Shown piece by piece: positions 1-6,307 of a stretch of 64,000 bases of DNA (positions within the stretch are counted from its first letter, which is position 1; each line of letters opens with the position of its first letter). Below the pieces are notes generated by a model, which saw nothing but the letters and a program-made list of their open reading frames with translations, did not search any database and was not told the origin of the DNA. Origin of the DNA: Xanthomonas campestris pv. phormiicola (GTDB lineage: Bacteria; Pseudomonadota; Gammaproteobacteria; Xanthomonadales; Xanthomonadaceae); the NCBI GenBank assembly GCA_025666215.1, contig CP102593.1:2741001-2805000 (forward strand). The letters are read 5' to 3'. The position numbers were made by a program, and so were the translations under genes.

Positions 1-259
1 TGTCGTCGAAGCAGCCGTCGCGGCCGATGTCCAGCACCGGCGCGGCGCTGACCCGCACCGCCCGGGTCGGATCGTCGCCACGCACATCGACATAGCCGAT
101 GCGGCTGACCCCGGCATCGTCGCGGAAGCCGGCATAGACGCGGATCAGCTCGGCATCCAGCCGATGCGGCGTCGGCGTCAGCGCCGAATGCCGCATCCAG
201 CCGCCGACGCCGTCGCGTGCGGTGGCGAACGCCAGGCCGCGTTTGCTCCAGTCGAACAT
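1..259 (-). CDS. Partial hypothetical protein of a surface-polysaccharide cluster (N-terminal 86 residues)
   Basis: The reading frame opens with an ATG at 259 and runs off the left edge, so only the first 86 residues are visible. The protein begins MFDWSKRGLAFATARDG and has no signal peptide or membrane segment in the visible part. It starts only five bases after the stop of the upstream acetyltransferase, so it belongs to the same operon. The short beta-rich opening recalls the glycosidase-like beta-propeller proteins often found in O-antigen and exopolysaccharide clusters, but 86 residues are too few to decide. That assignment is a guess from context. Confidence 0.6.
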   Translation of the reverse strand, partial: MFDWSKRGLAFATARDGVGGWMRHSALTPTPHRLDAELIRVYAGFRDDAGVSRIGYVDVRGDDPTRAVRVSAAPVLDIGRDGCFDD

Positions 260-263
260 GGCG

Positions 264-929
264 TCAGAGCGTCACGTCGAAGCTGGACTTGCCGGCCACC
301 GCGCGTGCCGGCGCGCCGACGTAGACCCGGCCCGGTTCGGTGTCGCGGGTGACCAGCGCGCCGGCGCCGATCACGTTGTCCGCGGCGACCTTGACCCCGT
401 CGCTCAGGGTGGCGTTGACCCCGACGAAACTGCTCCGGCCGATCTCGCAATAGCCGGAAATCACCGCGTGCGAGGCGACGAACACGTGGTCGTGGATCAC
501 CGTGCGATGGCCGATGTGATTGCCGCTCCACAGGATGCAGTTGTCGCCGATGCGGGTGAACGGCTGCACCACGTTGCCTTCGAACACGAAACAGTTCTCG
601 CCCAGCTGCGCATTGCGCCAGACGAAGGCGCGCGAGCTGACGTAGCTGGCCAGGCGATAGCCGCGGCGCTTGGCGTCGAAATAGAAGCGTGTGCGCAGCC
701 GGTTGAGGCCGCTGGCGGGAATGGCCACGAACGCCTCGACCTTGCCCGGCGGGTACAGCCGCTCCAGTTCGTCGTAGGCCACCACCGGCCGCTCGGCCAG
801 CGTCGGCGCGCTGATGTAGTCGCGCTCGGCGCTGAAGGCGAGCACTTCGTAGTCGCTGTCTTGGCTGAAGTACTCGCAGGCGATCTGTGCCAGCTCGCCC
901 GCGCCGATGATGACCAACGGTTTCGCCAT
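264..929 (-). CDS. NeuD-type sugar O/N-acetyltransferase (left-handed beta-helix)
   Basis: This 221-residue protein has the two-part build of NeuD-family sugar acyltransferases: an N-terminal nucleotide-binding-like fold with a glycine-rich VIIGAGE motif at residues 6-12, then hexapeptide repeats from about residue 100 to the end, closing with the typical GRVYVGAPAR motif. Such enzymes transfer an acetyl group from acetyl-CoA onto an amino or hydroxyl group of a nucleotide-linked deoxysugar in the cytoplasm. The gene directly upstream encodes a sugar 3,4-ketoisomerase, so the likely substrate is a dTDP-3-amino-3,6-dideoxyhexose. Spacing to that gene is four bases, consistent with one transcript. 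The exact sugar cannot be read from sequence. Confidence 0.85.
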   Translation of the reverse strand: MAKPLVIIGAGELAQIACEYFSQDSDYEVLAFSAERDYISAPTLAERPVVAYDELERLYPPGKVEAFVAIPASGLNRLRTRFYFDAKRRGYRLASYVSSRAFVWRNAQLGENCFVFEGNVVQPFTRIGDNCILWSGNHIGHRTVIHDHVFVASHAVISGYCEIGRSSFVGVNATLSDGVKVAADNVIGAGALVTRDTEPGRVYVGAPARAVAGKSSFDVTL

Positions 930-933
930 GGCG

Positions 934-1350
934 CTACGCCTCCTGCCTGTGCACGCCGCCCGCTTCGCGCAGGAATTCGTCGTAGTCGAGGATGTAGTCG
1001 GCCGGATCGTAGGCCTGGTCGGCCAGCACCATCAGCACGCAGTCGTCGCTGAAATCGTACAGGTCGCGCCACACCATGTTGCCGAGCAGCAGGCCCTGCC
1101 GCGGATCGTCCAGCACCACCTGCAGCGGCCCGCTGCCGTCGTCGAGCAGGAACGACACCGAACCGTGCAGGGCGACGGCCAACTGGTTGAGATGGCGGTG
1201 CGCGTGCTGCCCGCGGTGCACGCCGTTCTTCGTGGCGAACAGGTAATACACGCGCCGGATGTCGAAAGGCACGTCGCGCTGCTGTTCCAGGGCGACGAGC
1301 AGACCGCGCTCGTCGCCGTGCGTACGCAACTGGATTCGTTCGATTGCCAT
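934..1350 (-). CDS. dTDP-4-oxo-6-deoxyglucose 3,4-ketoisomerase (FdtA/QdtA/WxcM C-terminal type)
   Basis: A 138-residue single-domain cupin matching the sugar 3,4-ketoisomerase family. The RGQHAH motif at residues 46-51 holds the His pair that acts as the catalytic acid/base in FdtA and QdtA. The enzyme would move the keto group of dTDP-4-oxo-6-deoxyglucose from C4 to C3, the step before transamination to Fuc3N or Qui3N. In X. campestris the described WxcM joins an acetyltransferase and this domain in one chain; here they are separate neighbouring genes. I chose the ATG at 1350 because longer versions read into the divergent promoter region. A CGCAACCTTT motif lies 60 bases upstream on this strand. 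Confidence 0.85.
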   Translation of the reverse strand: MAIERIQLRTHGDERGLLVALEQQRDVPFDIRRVYYLFATKNGVHRGQHAHRHLNQLAVALHGSVSFLLDDGSGPLQVVLDDPRQGLLLGNMVWRDLYDFSDDCVLMVLADQAYDPADYILDYDEFLREAGGVHRQEA

Positions 1351-1393
1351 GAGTGTGCCCGACACGGACTCCGACGCGGAGTTACCAGGCTGA

Positions 1394-1420
1394 GTGCCTC
1401 CGGTCTGCGGAAAGGTTGCG
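1394..1420 (-). promoter_or_regulatory. Putative ECF-sigma promoter facing the ketoisomerase gene
   Basis: Reading leftwards, CGCAACCTTT (1420-1411) is followed by AGGCAC at 1399-1394. AACC and this block are 14 bases apart. The same CGCAACCTTT, spacing and GGCAC occur at 1465-1491 and before the ECF sigma gene at 5029-5056. It forms the left half of a 10-bp inverted repeat with 1465-1474. Whether it fires towards the polysaccharide genes is inference. Confidence 0.4.
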
Positions 1421-1464
1421 CCTGGCCGCACGCAACGCCGATCCGGCGTGCGTCGCCACGCCGA

Positions 1465-1491
1465 CGCAACCTTTTGCCGCGCGCCCGGCAC
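1465..1491 (+). promoter_or_regulatory. Putative ECF-sigma promoter of the cytochrome b561 / cytochrome-porin operon
   Basis: CGCAACCTTTTGCC at 1465-1478 with CGGCAC at 1486-1491 nearly repeats the arrangement found just upstream of the ECF sigma gene (5029-5056). AACC-like -35 boxes are usual for ECF sigma factors, and such genes normally autoregulate. The predicted start of transcription is about 105 bases before the cytochrome b561 ATG. Confidence 0.55.
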
Positions 1492-1603
1492 CCATCTGCG
1501 ACCACCACTGCGCCAGCCGTCGCGCTGACCGCCGGTGGCGCAGCACGACGCCGCGAACGGCAGCGCGCATTCCATCGTTATCACCTGGACAGGGCACGCC
1601 ACC

Positions 1604-2209
1604 ATGACTTCCTCCACGCAGGCCGACGACAGCGGCTCCCTTTCCGAGACGCCACAGCATCCGCCGCGCACGTCCGCAGCCACCGCGCTGCCGCGGCCGA
1701 TGGTGGTGCTGCACTGGCTCACCGTGCTGTGCCTGGTGCTGGCGGCGGGCCTGATCCTGCTGCGCGAAGAGGTCGAAGGCCGCGCCGTGCGCCAGTGGCT
1801 GCTGGAAGGACATCGCCATTTCGGGCTGTTCGTGCTCGGCCTGTTCTTCCTGCGCGTGGCGCTGCGCCTGCGGCTCGGCAAACGCCACGATGCGGATGCC
1901 GCCTCGCCGCTGCTGCGCGCGCTTGCCGGACTCACCCACGTGGTCATGTACGCGCTGCTGCTGACCCTGCCGGTGCTGGGCTGGGCGCTGAGCCAGTCCA
2001 TGGGCAAGCCGGTGCATCTGTTCGCCGCCACACTGCCGGAGCTGGTCGCGCCCGATCCGGATCTGGCCGACACGCTGGGCGCCTGGCACGTGTATGCCGC
2101 GTGGGCGCTGCTCGGCCTGATCCTGCTGCATATCGGTGCCGCGCTGTGGCACCACTTCGTGCGCCGCGACGACACGCTGCGGCGAATGCTGCGCTTGCGC
2201 CGCGGCTGA
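1604..2209 (+). CDS. Cytochrome b561 family membrane protein
   Basis: A 201-residue integral membrane protein with four hydrophobic helices (about residues 34-53, 72-90, 108-130, 158-184). Histidines at 37, 70/72, 112, 162 and 176 sit in positions expected for axial ligands of two b hemes in the bacterial cytochrome b561 (CybB-like) family. These proteins move electrons between the quinone pool and periplasmic acceptors. The first 30 residues are polar and rich in Ser, Thr and Pro. I chose the ATG at 1604; a longer frame from 1535 has no better start. It is followed 60 bases on by the cytochrome-porin gene, so it could pass electrons to or from that periplasmic/outer-membrane chain. Confidence 0.85.
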   Translation: MTSSTQADDSGSLSETPQHPPRTSAATALPRPMVVLHWLTVLCLVLAAGLILLREEVEGRAVRQWLLEGHRHFGLFVLGLFFLRVALRLRLGKRHDADAASPLLRALAGLTHVVMYALLLTLPVLGWALSQSMGKPVHLFAATLPELVAPDPDLADTLGAWHVYAAWALLGLILLHIGAALWHHFVRRDDTLRRMLRLRRG

Positions 2210-2269
2210 GCCGCGCTTTACGCCCTTCCCTCGTCCGCCGCCGCGCCGACCCGCTCAAGGACCCATCGC

Positions 2270-3631
2270 ATGCAGACCGCCCCGTCTCCCTCTTCTTCCT
2301 TCCGTGCCGGCACGCTGCGTGGCGCCGAGCAGGTCCTGCTGTGGTCCACGCTCGGCTCGCTGTTGCTGCTGGTCAGCCCGCGCGCCGCGGCGGTGCCGGC
2401 GTTCGCGCGGCAGACCGGCTCCTCCTGCGCGGACTGCCACATCGGCGCCTACGGCCCGGCGCTGACCCCGTATGGCATGCGCTTCAAGCTCAACGGCTAC
2501 ACCGACAGCGACGGCAACGGCACCAAGATCCCGGCCTCGGCGCAGCTCACCGGCACCCGCAGCGTGCCGGTGCGCGGCAAGACCAACAACCAGCTCAGCG
2601 AGGCCGACCTGTACCTGGCCGGCCGGGTCAGCGACAACGTCGGCGGCTACATCAAGGTCTCCAGCACCAATAACGGCAAGGACAAGTTCACCACCAAGCT
2701 GGACAACGTGGACCTGCGCTTCGTCGCCAAGACCTTCAAGCTCGGCGGCAAGGACGCGCTGCTCGGGGTGAGCGTCAACAACAACCCCGGCAGCCAGGAC
2801 CCGATCGGCGTGCTGCCCAACGCCTCCGGCCTGGGGCCGGCCTCGGCCTACGCCAGTTCCACCACCCTGCTCAACCAGTCCTCGCTGTCCAACCGGGTGA
2901 TCGGCACCAGCCTCTACGGCGTCTACGACCGCAACTGGTACGGCGAGATCGGCACCTACACCGCGCTGCCGGTCTCCACCCAGGACGATCTCGGCTACGC
3001 GGTCGGCGGCGATCCGGGCAAGCTCAGCGACACCGGCTATCTGCGCCTGAGCTACATGAAGGACCTGAAGAAGCAGTTCTTCTCCGCCGGCATGGTCGCG
3101 CTGACCACCCGGCGCCAGTTGCCGCGCAGCAGCGGTCCGCGCGACGACTTCACCGACCTGGGCTACGACCTGAACTACCAGTTCCTCGGCACCCGCGAGC
3201 ACATCCTCAAGCTCGGCTACCTCAACATCTACGAGCGCCGCCGCTACGGCAGCGCACTGATCGACCCGGCCGACCCCAGCGTGGCCGGGCTGCGCCGCGG
3301 CAGCATCCGCGACCAGTCGATCAATCTCAGCTACACCTACAAGCAGAGCTACGGCCTGCTGCTGGCGCATTTCATCAACACCGGCTCGGCCGACGCGTTC
3401 CGCTACAGCCCGTACGGCACGCCGGACACCACCAGCAACCTGATCAGCGCGTCCTGGGCGCCGTTCGGCAAGGACGATGCGTTCACCTCGATCGCCAACC
3501 TGCGCCTGTCCGCGACCTGGTTCCGTTTCAGCAAGTTCAACGGCACCACCGGCAACGTGTTCGGCGCCCTGCCGGTCACCCGCCCGCACGACCTGAACCA
3601 GTTCTCGCTGGCACTGAGTCTCGCCTTCTGA
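2270..3631 (+). CDS. Fused monoheme cytochrome c - outer-membrane porin (Cyc2-like)
   Basis: A 453-residue exported protein. After a signal segment ending near residue 41 comes AVPAFARQTG, then a single heme-binding CADCH at residues 53-57, then GPALTPYGMRFK. The remaining 370 residues are alternating amphipathic strands with Tyr/Phe-rich turns and a final aromatic residue (SLAF), as in outer-membrane barrels. This order and the FARQTG-xx-CxxCH-xxxx-P-x-L-xxx-G-xx-FK pattern match my recollection of Cyc2, the fused cytochrome-porin that oxidises iron in Acidithiobacillus and Zetaproteobacteria. Length also fits. Substrate here is unknown; distant Cyc2-like proteins in heterotrophs have no proven role. 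Its neighbours are cytochrome b561 and a soluble cytochrome c. Confidence 0.75.
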   Translation: MQTAPSPSSSFRAGTLRGAEQVLLWSTLGSLLLLVSPRAAAVPAFARQTGSSCADCHIGAYGPALTPYGMRFKLNGYTDSDGNGTKIPASAQLTGTRSVPVRGKTNNQLSEADLYLAGRVSDNVGGYIKVSSTNNGKDKFTTKLDNVDLRFVAKTFKLGGKDALLGVSVNNNPGSQDPIGVLPNASGLGPASAYASSTTLLNQSSLSNRVIGTSLYGVYDRNWYGEIGTYTALPVSTQDDLGYAVGGDPGKLSDTGYLRLSYMKDLKKQFFSAGMVALTTRRQLPRSSGPRDDFTDLGYDLNYQFLGTREHILKLGYLNIYERRRYGSALIDPADPSVAGLRRGSIRDQSINLSYTYKQSYGLLLAHFINTGSADAFRYSPYGTPDTTSNLISASWAPFGKDDAFTSIANLRLSATWFRFSKFNGTTGNVFGALPVTRPHDLNQFSLALSLAF

Positions 3632-3660
3632 GCCTCCCTTTCCCCCACGTACGGATCGTC

Positions 3661-4059
3661 ATGAAACCAGCCAACGCAGTTCCCCTGTGGTGCACCCTGA
3701 TGGCCAGCCTGCTGCCGCTCGGCGCCGTGCTCGCGCCGGCCGCGCATGCCGGCGGCGGCCTGCCCGGCGCCGGCGTGTTCGCCACCGAATGCGCCGAATG
3801 CCATAGCGCGGCGCCGGGCAAGAACAAGAAGGGCCCGACCCTGTTCGGCGTGGTCGGACGCAGTGCCGGCAGCGTGCCGGACTACCACTACTCGGAGGCG
3901 ATGAAGAAAAGCCAATGGATCTGGACCGACGACAAGCTGCGCAGCTACCTGGCGCAACCGTCCGGCAAGGCGCTGGCAGGCGGCAACATGAAGTACGACG
4001 GACTGGACGACAGCAAGCAGCTCGAGGAATTGATCGCCTACCTGAATGGCCTGCACTAA
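3661..4059 (+). CDS. Periplasmic class I cytochrome c
   Basis: A 132-residue precursor with a signal peptide ending at about residue 30 (PAAHA). The heme site is CAECH at residues 44-48 and the distal ligand is most likely Met110 in GGNMKYDG. GPTLFGVVGR and the C-terminal EELIAYLNGL helix are typical of mitochondrial-type class I cytochromes c. It would be a soluble periplasmic electron carrier. It lies 29 bases after the cytochrome-porin gene and is presumably its redox partner, linking the outer-membrane heme to the inner-membrane cytochrome b561 or to an oxidase; this pairing is inferred from context. Confidence 0.9.
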   Translation: MKPANAVPLWCTLMASLLPLGAVLAPAAHAGGGLPGAGVFATECAECHSAAPGKNKKGPTLFGVVGRSAGSVPDYHYSEAMKKSQWIWTDDKLRSYLAQPSGKALAGGNMKYDGLDDSKQLEELIAYLNGLH

Positions 4060-4074
4060 AGCGATCGCCCGGTA

Positions 4075-5022
4075 GTGCGGGCAAACGGGTTCGTCGGGTA
4101 TACAGACGGCCCCGAGCGCTCGCGCCTGCCTGGCCTGCGCCCTCCCCCTGACCCCGGACCGACGTTGCCCGTCATCTCAGCGCCCCCCCCCGCTCCTGCC
4201 CCCGCGCACGCCCGAGCGCCTTCGGCCTGCGCCTGCGCGCGCCGTTGCGCATGGTGCAGGCGCCTGCGCGCGCCGTTGCAGCGGCGCGCGCAGGCCTGCC
4301 CCCGCCAGCGCAGCCGCTGGGGTCCGCTGGGCAGCGTCGCGTTGGCGCTGGCGGTGTGGTTGCCGGGTGCCGACGCCGTCGCCGCGCGCGTGGGCGGTGC
4401 GCTGGGGCTGAGTTCGCAGCTGGTCGATCGCGGCGTGGCGGTGACTCCGGCCACATCCACCGTGCAGGGCGCCGCGTATTGGCTCCCGGCACCGGGCTGG
4501 TCGCTGAGCGTGTCCGCCAGCAGCTTGCTGCGCAAACCCGGGGAGCTGCGCCTGGTCACGGCCGAGGCCTCGCGCAACTGGACGCTGTCGGACAACTGGC
4601 AGATGCAGGCTGGCCTGCTGTACTACGTCTACCCCGCCAATCGGGTCGAGAAACTGCTCAATCGCAACGAAGCCAGCCTGGGCTGGTCGTACCGGGACCT
4701 GCTGAGCTTCTCGGTGGCCGCGTTCCAGCTGCCCGACAGCGGCGACCGCGGCCGCTGGTACAAGGCGGCCGACCTGAGCGTGCACCAGGCCTTGCCGGCG
4801 CACCTGGCGCTGTCCGCCGGCGTCGGCATCAGCCAGGCGCCGTCCGCCCTGTACGGCCTGGGCAGCGCCGAGCACTACCGCTACGGCCACGCCGGGCTGC
4901 TGTGGAACGCCGGCTCGTGGACGGCCGAGATCGACCGGGAATTCAGCGGCGCGCGCGGCGGCTACGCCTGGCATGCCAAGCCCCCCTGGCCTTGGGTGAT
5001 CACCGTGTCGCGGTCCTTCTGA
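4075..5022 (+). CDS. Putative outer-membrane (TorF-like) protein; N-terminus uncertain
   Basis: The frame is open from the ATG at 4075, but only the part after about 4300 looks like protein. It gives a signal-like stretch (SVALALAVWLPGADA), then GLSSQLVDRGVAVTP and alternating strands to a final aromatic residue (VSRSF), as in small outer-membrane barrels of the TorF putative porin type. The first 70 codons are Pro/Arg/Ala-rich, contain a 20-bp direct repeat and end in a 14-bp hairpin, so translation probably begins later, perhaps at TTG 4276 or after the hairpin. The gene ends 66 bases before the ECF sigma gene and follows the cytochrome c, suggesting a role in the same envelope system. Function unknown. 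Confidence 0.6.
   Translation: MRANGFVGYTDGPERSRLPGLRPPPDPGPTLPVISAPPPAPAPAHARAPSACACARRCAWCRRLRAPLQRRAQACPRQRSRWGPLGSVALALAVWLPGADAVAARVGGALGLSSQLVDRGVAVTPATSTVQGAAYWLPAPGWSLSVSASSLLRKPGELRLVTAEASRNWTLSDNWQMQAGLLYYVYPANRVEKLLNRNEASLGWSYRDLLSFSVAAFQLPDSGDRGRWYKAADLSVHQALPAHLALSAGVGISQAPSALYGLGSAEHYRYGHAGLLWNAGSWTAEIDREFSGARGGYAWHAKPPWPWVITVSRSF
4229..4279. repeat. 20-bp direct repeat with a 31-base period
   Basis: GCGCCTGCGCGCGCCGTTGC occurs at 4229-4248 and again, identically, at 4260-4279. The period of 31 is not a multiple of three, which argues against this stretch being translated. Confidence 0.85.
4262..4295 (+). terminator. Very strong hairpin (14-bp stem, 6-base loop) after the cytochrome c gene
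   Basis: GCCTGCGCGCGCCG (4262-4275), loop TTGCAG, then the exact complement CGGCGCGCGCAGGC (4282-4295). No T run follows, so it may be an attenuator or an RNA-stabilising end rather than a classical terminator. It lies between the cytochrome c gene and the convincing part of the next protein. Confidence 0.5.
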
Positions 5023-5028
5023 GTCCCA

Positions 5029-5056
5029 CGCAACCTTTTGCCCGCCGAACCGGCAC
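5029..5056 (+). promoter_or_regulatory. Putative autoregulated promoter of the ECF sigma operon
   Basis: CGCAACCTTTTGCC at 5029-5042 and CGGCAC at 5051-5056, with 15 bases between AACC and CGGCAC. The site lies 32-59 bases before the sigma ATG and shares both boxes with the two sites at 1394-1491. Self-activation is the rule for ECF sigma factors encoded with an anti-sigma factor. Confidence 0.6.
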
Positions 5057-5087
5057 AGACCGACGTCCGTTGCGAGTCCATGCCTTC

Positions 5088-5672
5088 ATGAACGAAACCG
5101 ATCCCCTTGGCGATGCCACCGACCGCGTGCTGCTCCGGCGCATGGCCGGCGGCGACCGCGACGCGCTGGCCACCCTGTACCGCAACTACCACGGGCGGTT
5201 GTGCCGGTTCCTGTCGCGGCTGACCCGGCGCCCGGACATCATCGAGGAAGCGATCAACGACTGCTTCTGGATCGCCTGGCAGAAGGCCGGCGACTTCCGC
5301 GGCGATTCGCAGGTCTCGACCTGGATCATGGGCATCGCCTACCGCTGCGGGCTCAAGGCGATCCGCCACCACAGCGACGAGGCGATCGAGGACGGGGTGA
5401 CCGCCGAAGACCACTTCGCCGCCACCGACCCGGACGAGGACCGCGAACTGCGCGACTGGCTGGGCAAGGGCCTGGAGCGGCTGTCGGCCGACCAGCGCCT
5501 GGTGGTCGAACTGGTCTACGGCCTGGGCCACAAGCTGGAAGACGTCGCGGCGATCATGCAGTGCCCGGTGGGCACGATCAAGGCGCGGCTGTTCCATGCG
5601 CGGGTCAAGCTGCGCAACGTGCTGCCCGGATTGGCCGGCGGCGCTTCCCCTCTGACGGAGAGCGTGTCATGA
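5088..5672 (+). CDS. ECF-family RNA polymerase sigma factor
   Basis: A 194-residue sigma-70 family protein with only regions 2 and 4. Region 2 covers about residues 25-90 (ALATLYRNYHGRLCRFL, AINDCFWIAWQKAGDF, STWIMGIAYR) and region 4 about 130-180 with a clear helix-turn-helix (LEDVAAIMQCPVGTIKARLFHAR). The nearer ATG at 5080 runs into a stop after three codons, so the ATG at 5088 is the start. The stop overlaps the anti-sigma start (ATGA), giving translational coupling. The promoter-like motif at 5029 is shared with the cytochrome operon at 1465, so that operon is the best candidate regulon. The inducing signal is unknown. Confidence 0.93.
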   Translation: MNETDPLGDATDRVLLRRMAGGDRDALATLYRNYHGRLCRFLSRLTRRPDIIEEAINDCFWIAWQKAGDFRGDSQVSTWIMGIAYRCGLKAIRHHSDEAIEDGVTAEDHFAATDPDEDRELRDWLGKGLERLSADQRLVVELVYGLGHKLEDVAAIMQCPVGTIKARLFHARVKLRNVLPGLAGGASPLTESVS

Positions 5673-6307
5673 AGACAGGCTTCAACGAGCCGGGCAACGA
5701 GTGCTCGCACGCCTGGGAACTGATGCCGTGGGTGCTGCAGTCCAGCGCCACGGAAGAACAGCACGACTGGCTGATCGCGCACCTGGCCAAGTGCAGCTTC
5801 TGCAGCGCCGAGTTCGCGCAGCAGAGCCGGCTGCGCCTGGCGATGTCGCTGCCCAGCGACGTGCCGGTGGACGCCGAGGCCGGGCTGCAGCGCCTGCTCG
5901 GCCGCCTCGACGCGCCCGAGCCGCAGCGCCAGCCGGCGCGCGTGCGCTCCAGCTGGACCACGCGGGCGCTGGTCGCCGCGGCGCTGCTGCAGGCGGTGGG
6001 CCTGGGCGTGCTCGGGGCCAGGCTGTCCGCCAGCGACCAGAGCGCCAGCTACCGCACCCTCAGCGATACCGCGCAGCCGCTGGCCGCCGACGCGATCCGC
6101 GTGGTGCCGGATGCGCACATGTCCCTGGCCGACTGGGACGCCCTGCTGCGTAAGCTGCAGCTGCGCGTGGTCGGCGGCCCCAACGGCGCTGGCGCCTACA
6201 CCGTGGTGCCGGTCCAGGCCGGCTCGCCGGCGCAGCCGCAGCGCAGCGTGCAGCAGTTGCGTGCGACGCCCGGCATCCGCCTGGCGGAGCCGATTTCCGC
6301 ACCATGA
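5669..6307 (+). CDS. Membrane-anchored zinc-finger anti-sigma factor
   Basis: A 212-residue protein with the ZAS signature H38-x3-C42-x2-C45 (HLAKCSFC), the zinc-binding motif of anti-sigma factors that hold ECF sigmas at the membrane. One transmembrane segment lies near residues 93-110 (ALVAAALLQAVGLGVLGA), leaving about 100 residues in the periplasm as a sensor part. It overlaps the sigma gene by four bases upstream and the subtilase gene by four bases downstream, so the three proteins are made together. By analogy it should bind and silence the sigma factor until zinc/thiol chemistry or proteolysis releases it. Confidence 0.88.
   Translation: MKTGFNEPGNECSHAWELMPWVLQSSATEEQHDWLIAHLAKCSFCSAEFAQQSRLRLAMSLPSDVPVDAEAGLQRLLGRLDAPEPQRQPARVRSSWTTRALVAAALLQAVGLGVLGARLSASDQSASYRTLSDTAQPLAADAIRVVPDAHMSLADWDALLRKLQLRVVGGPNGAGAYTVVPVQAGSPAQPQRSVQQLRATPGIRLAEPISAP

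Noticed and set aside
2255..3589. Long open frame (444 codons) antisense to the cytochrome-porin gene
   Set aside because: Composition is Ala/Gly/Val/Arg-rich without motifs; it is the mirror of high-GC codon usage of the plus-strand gene.
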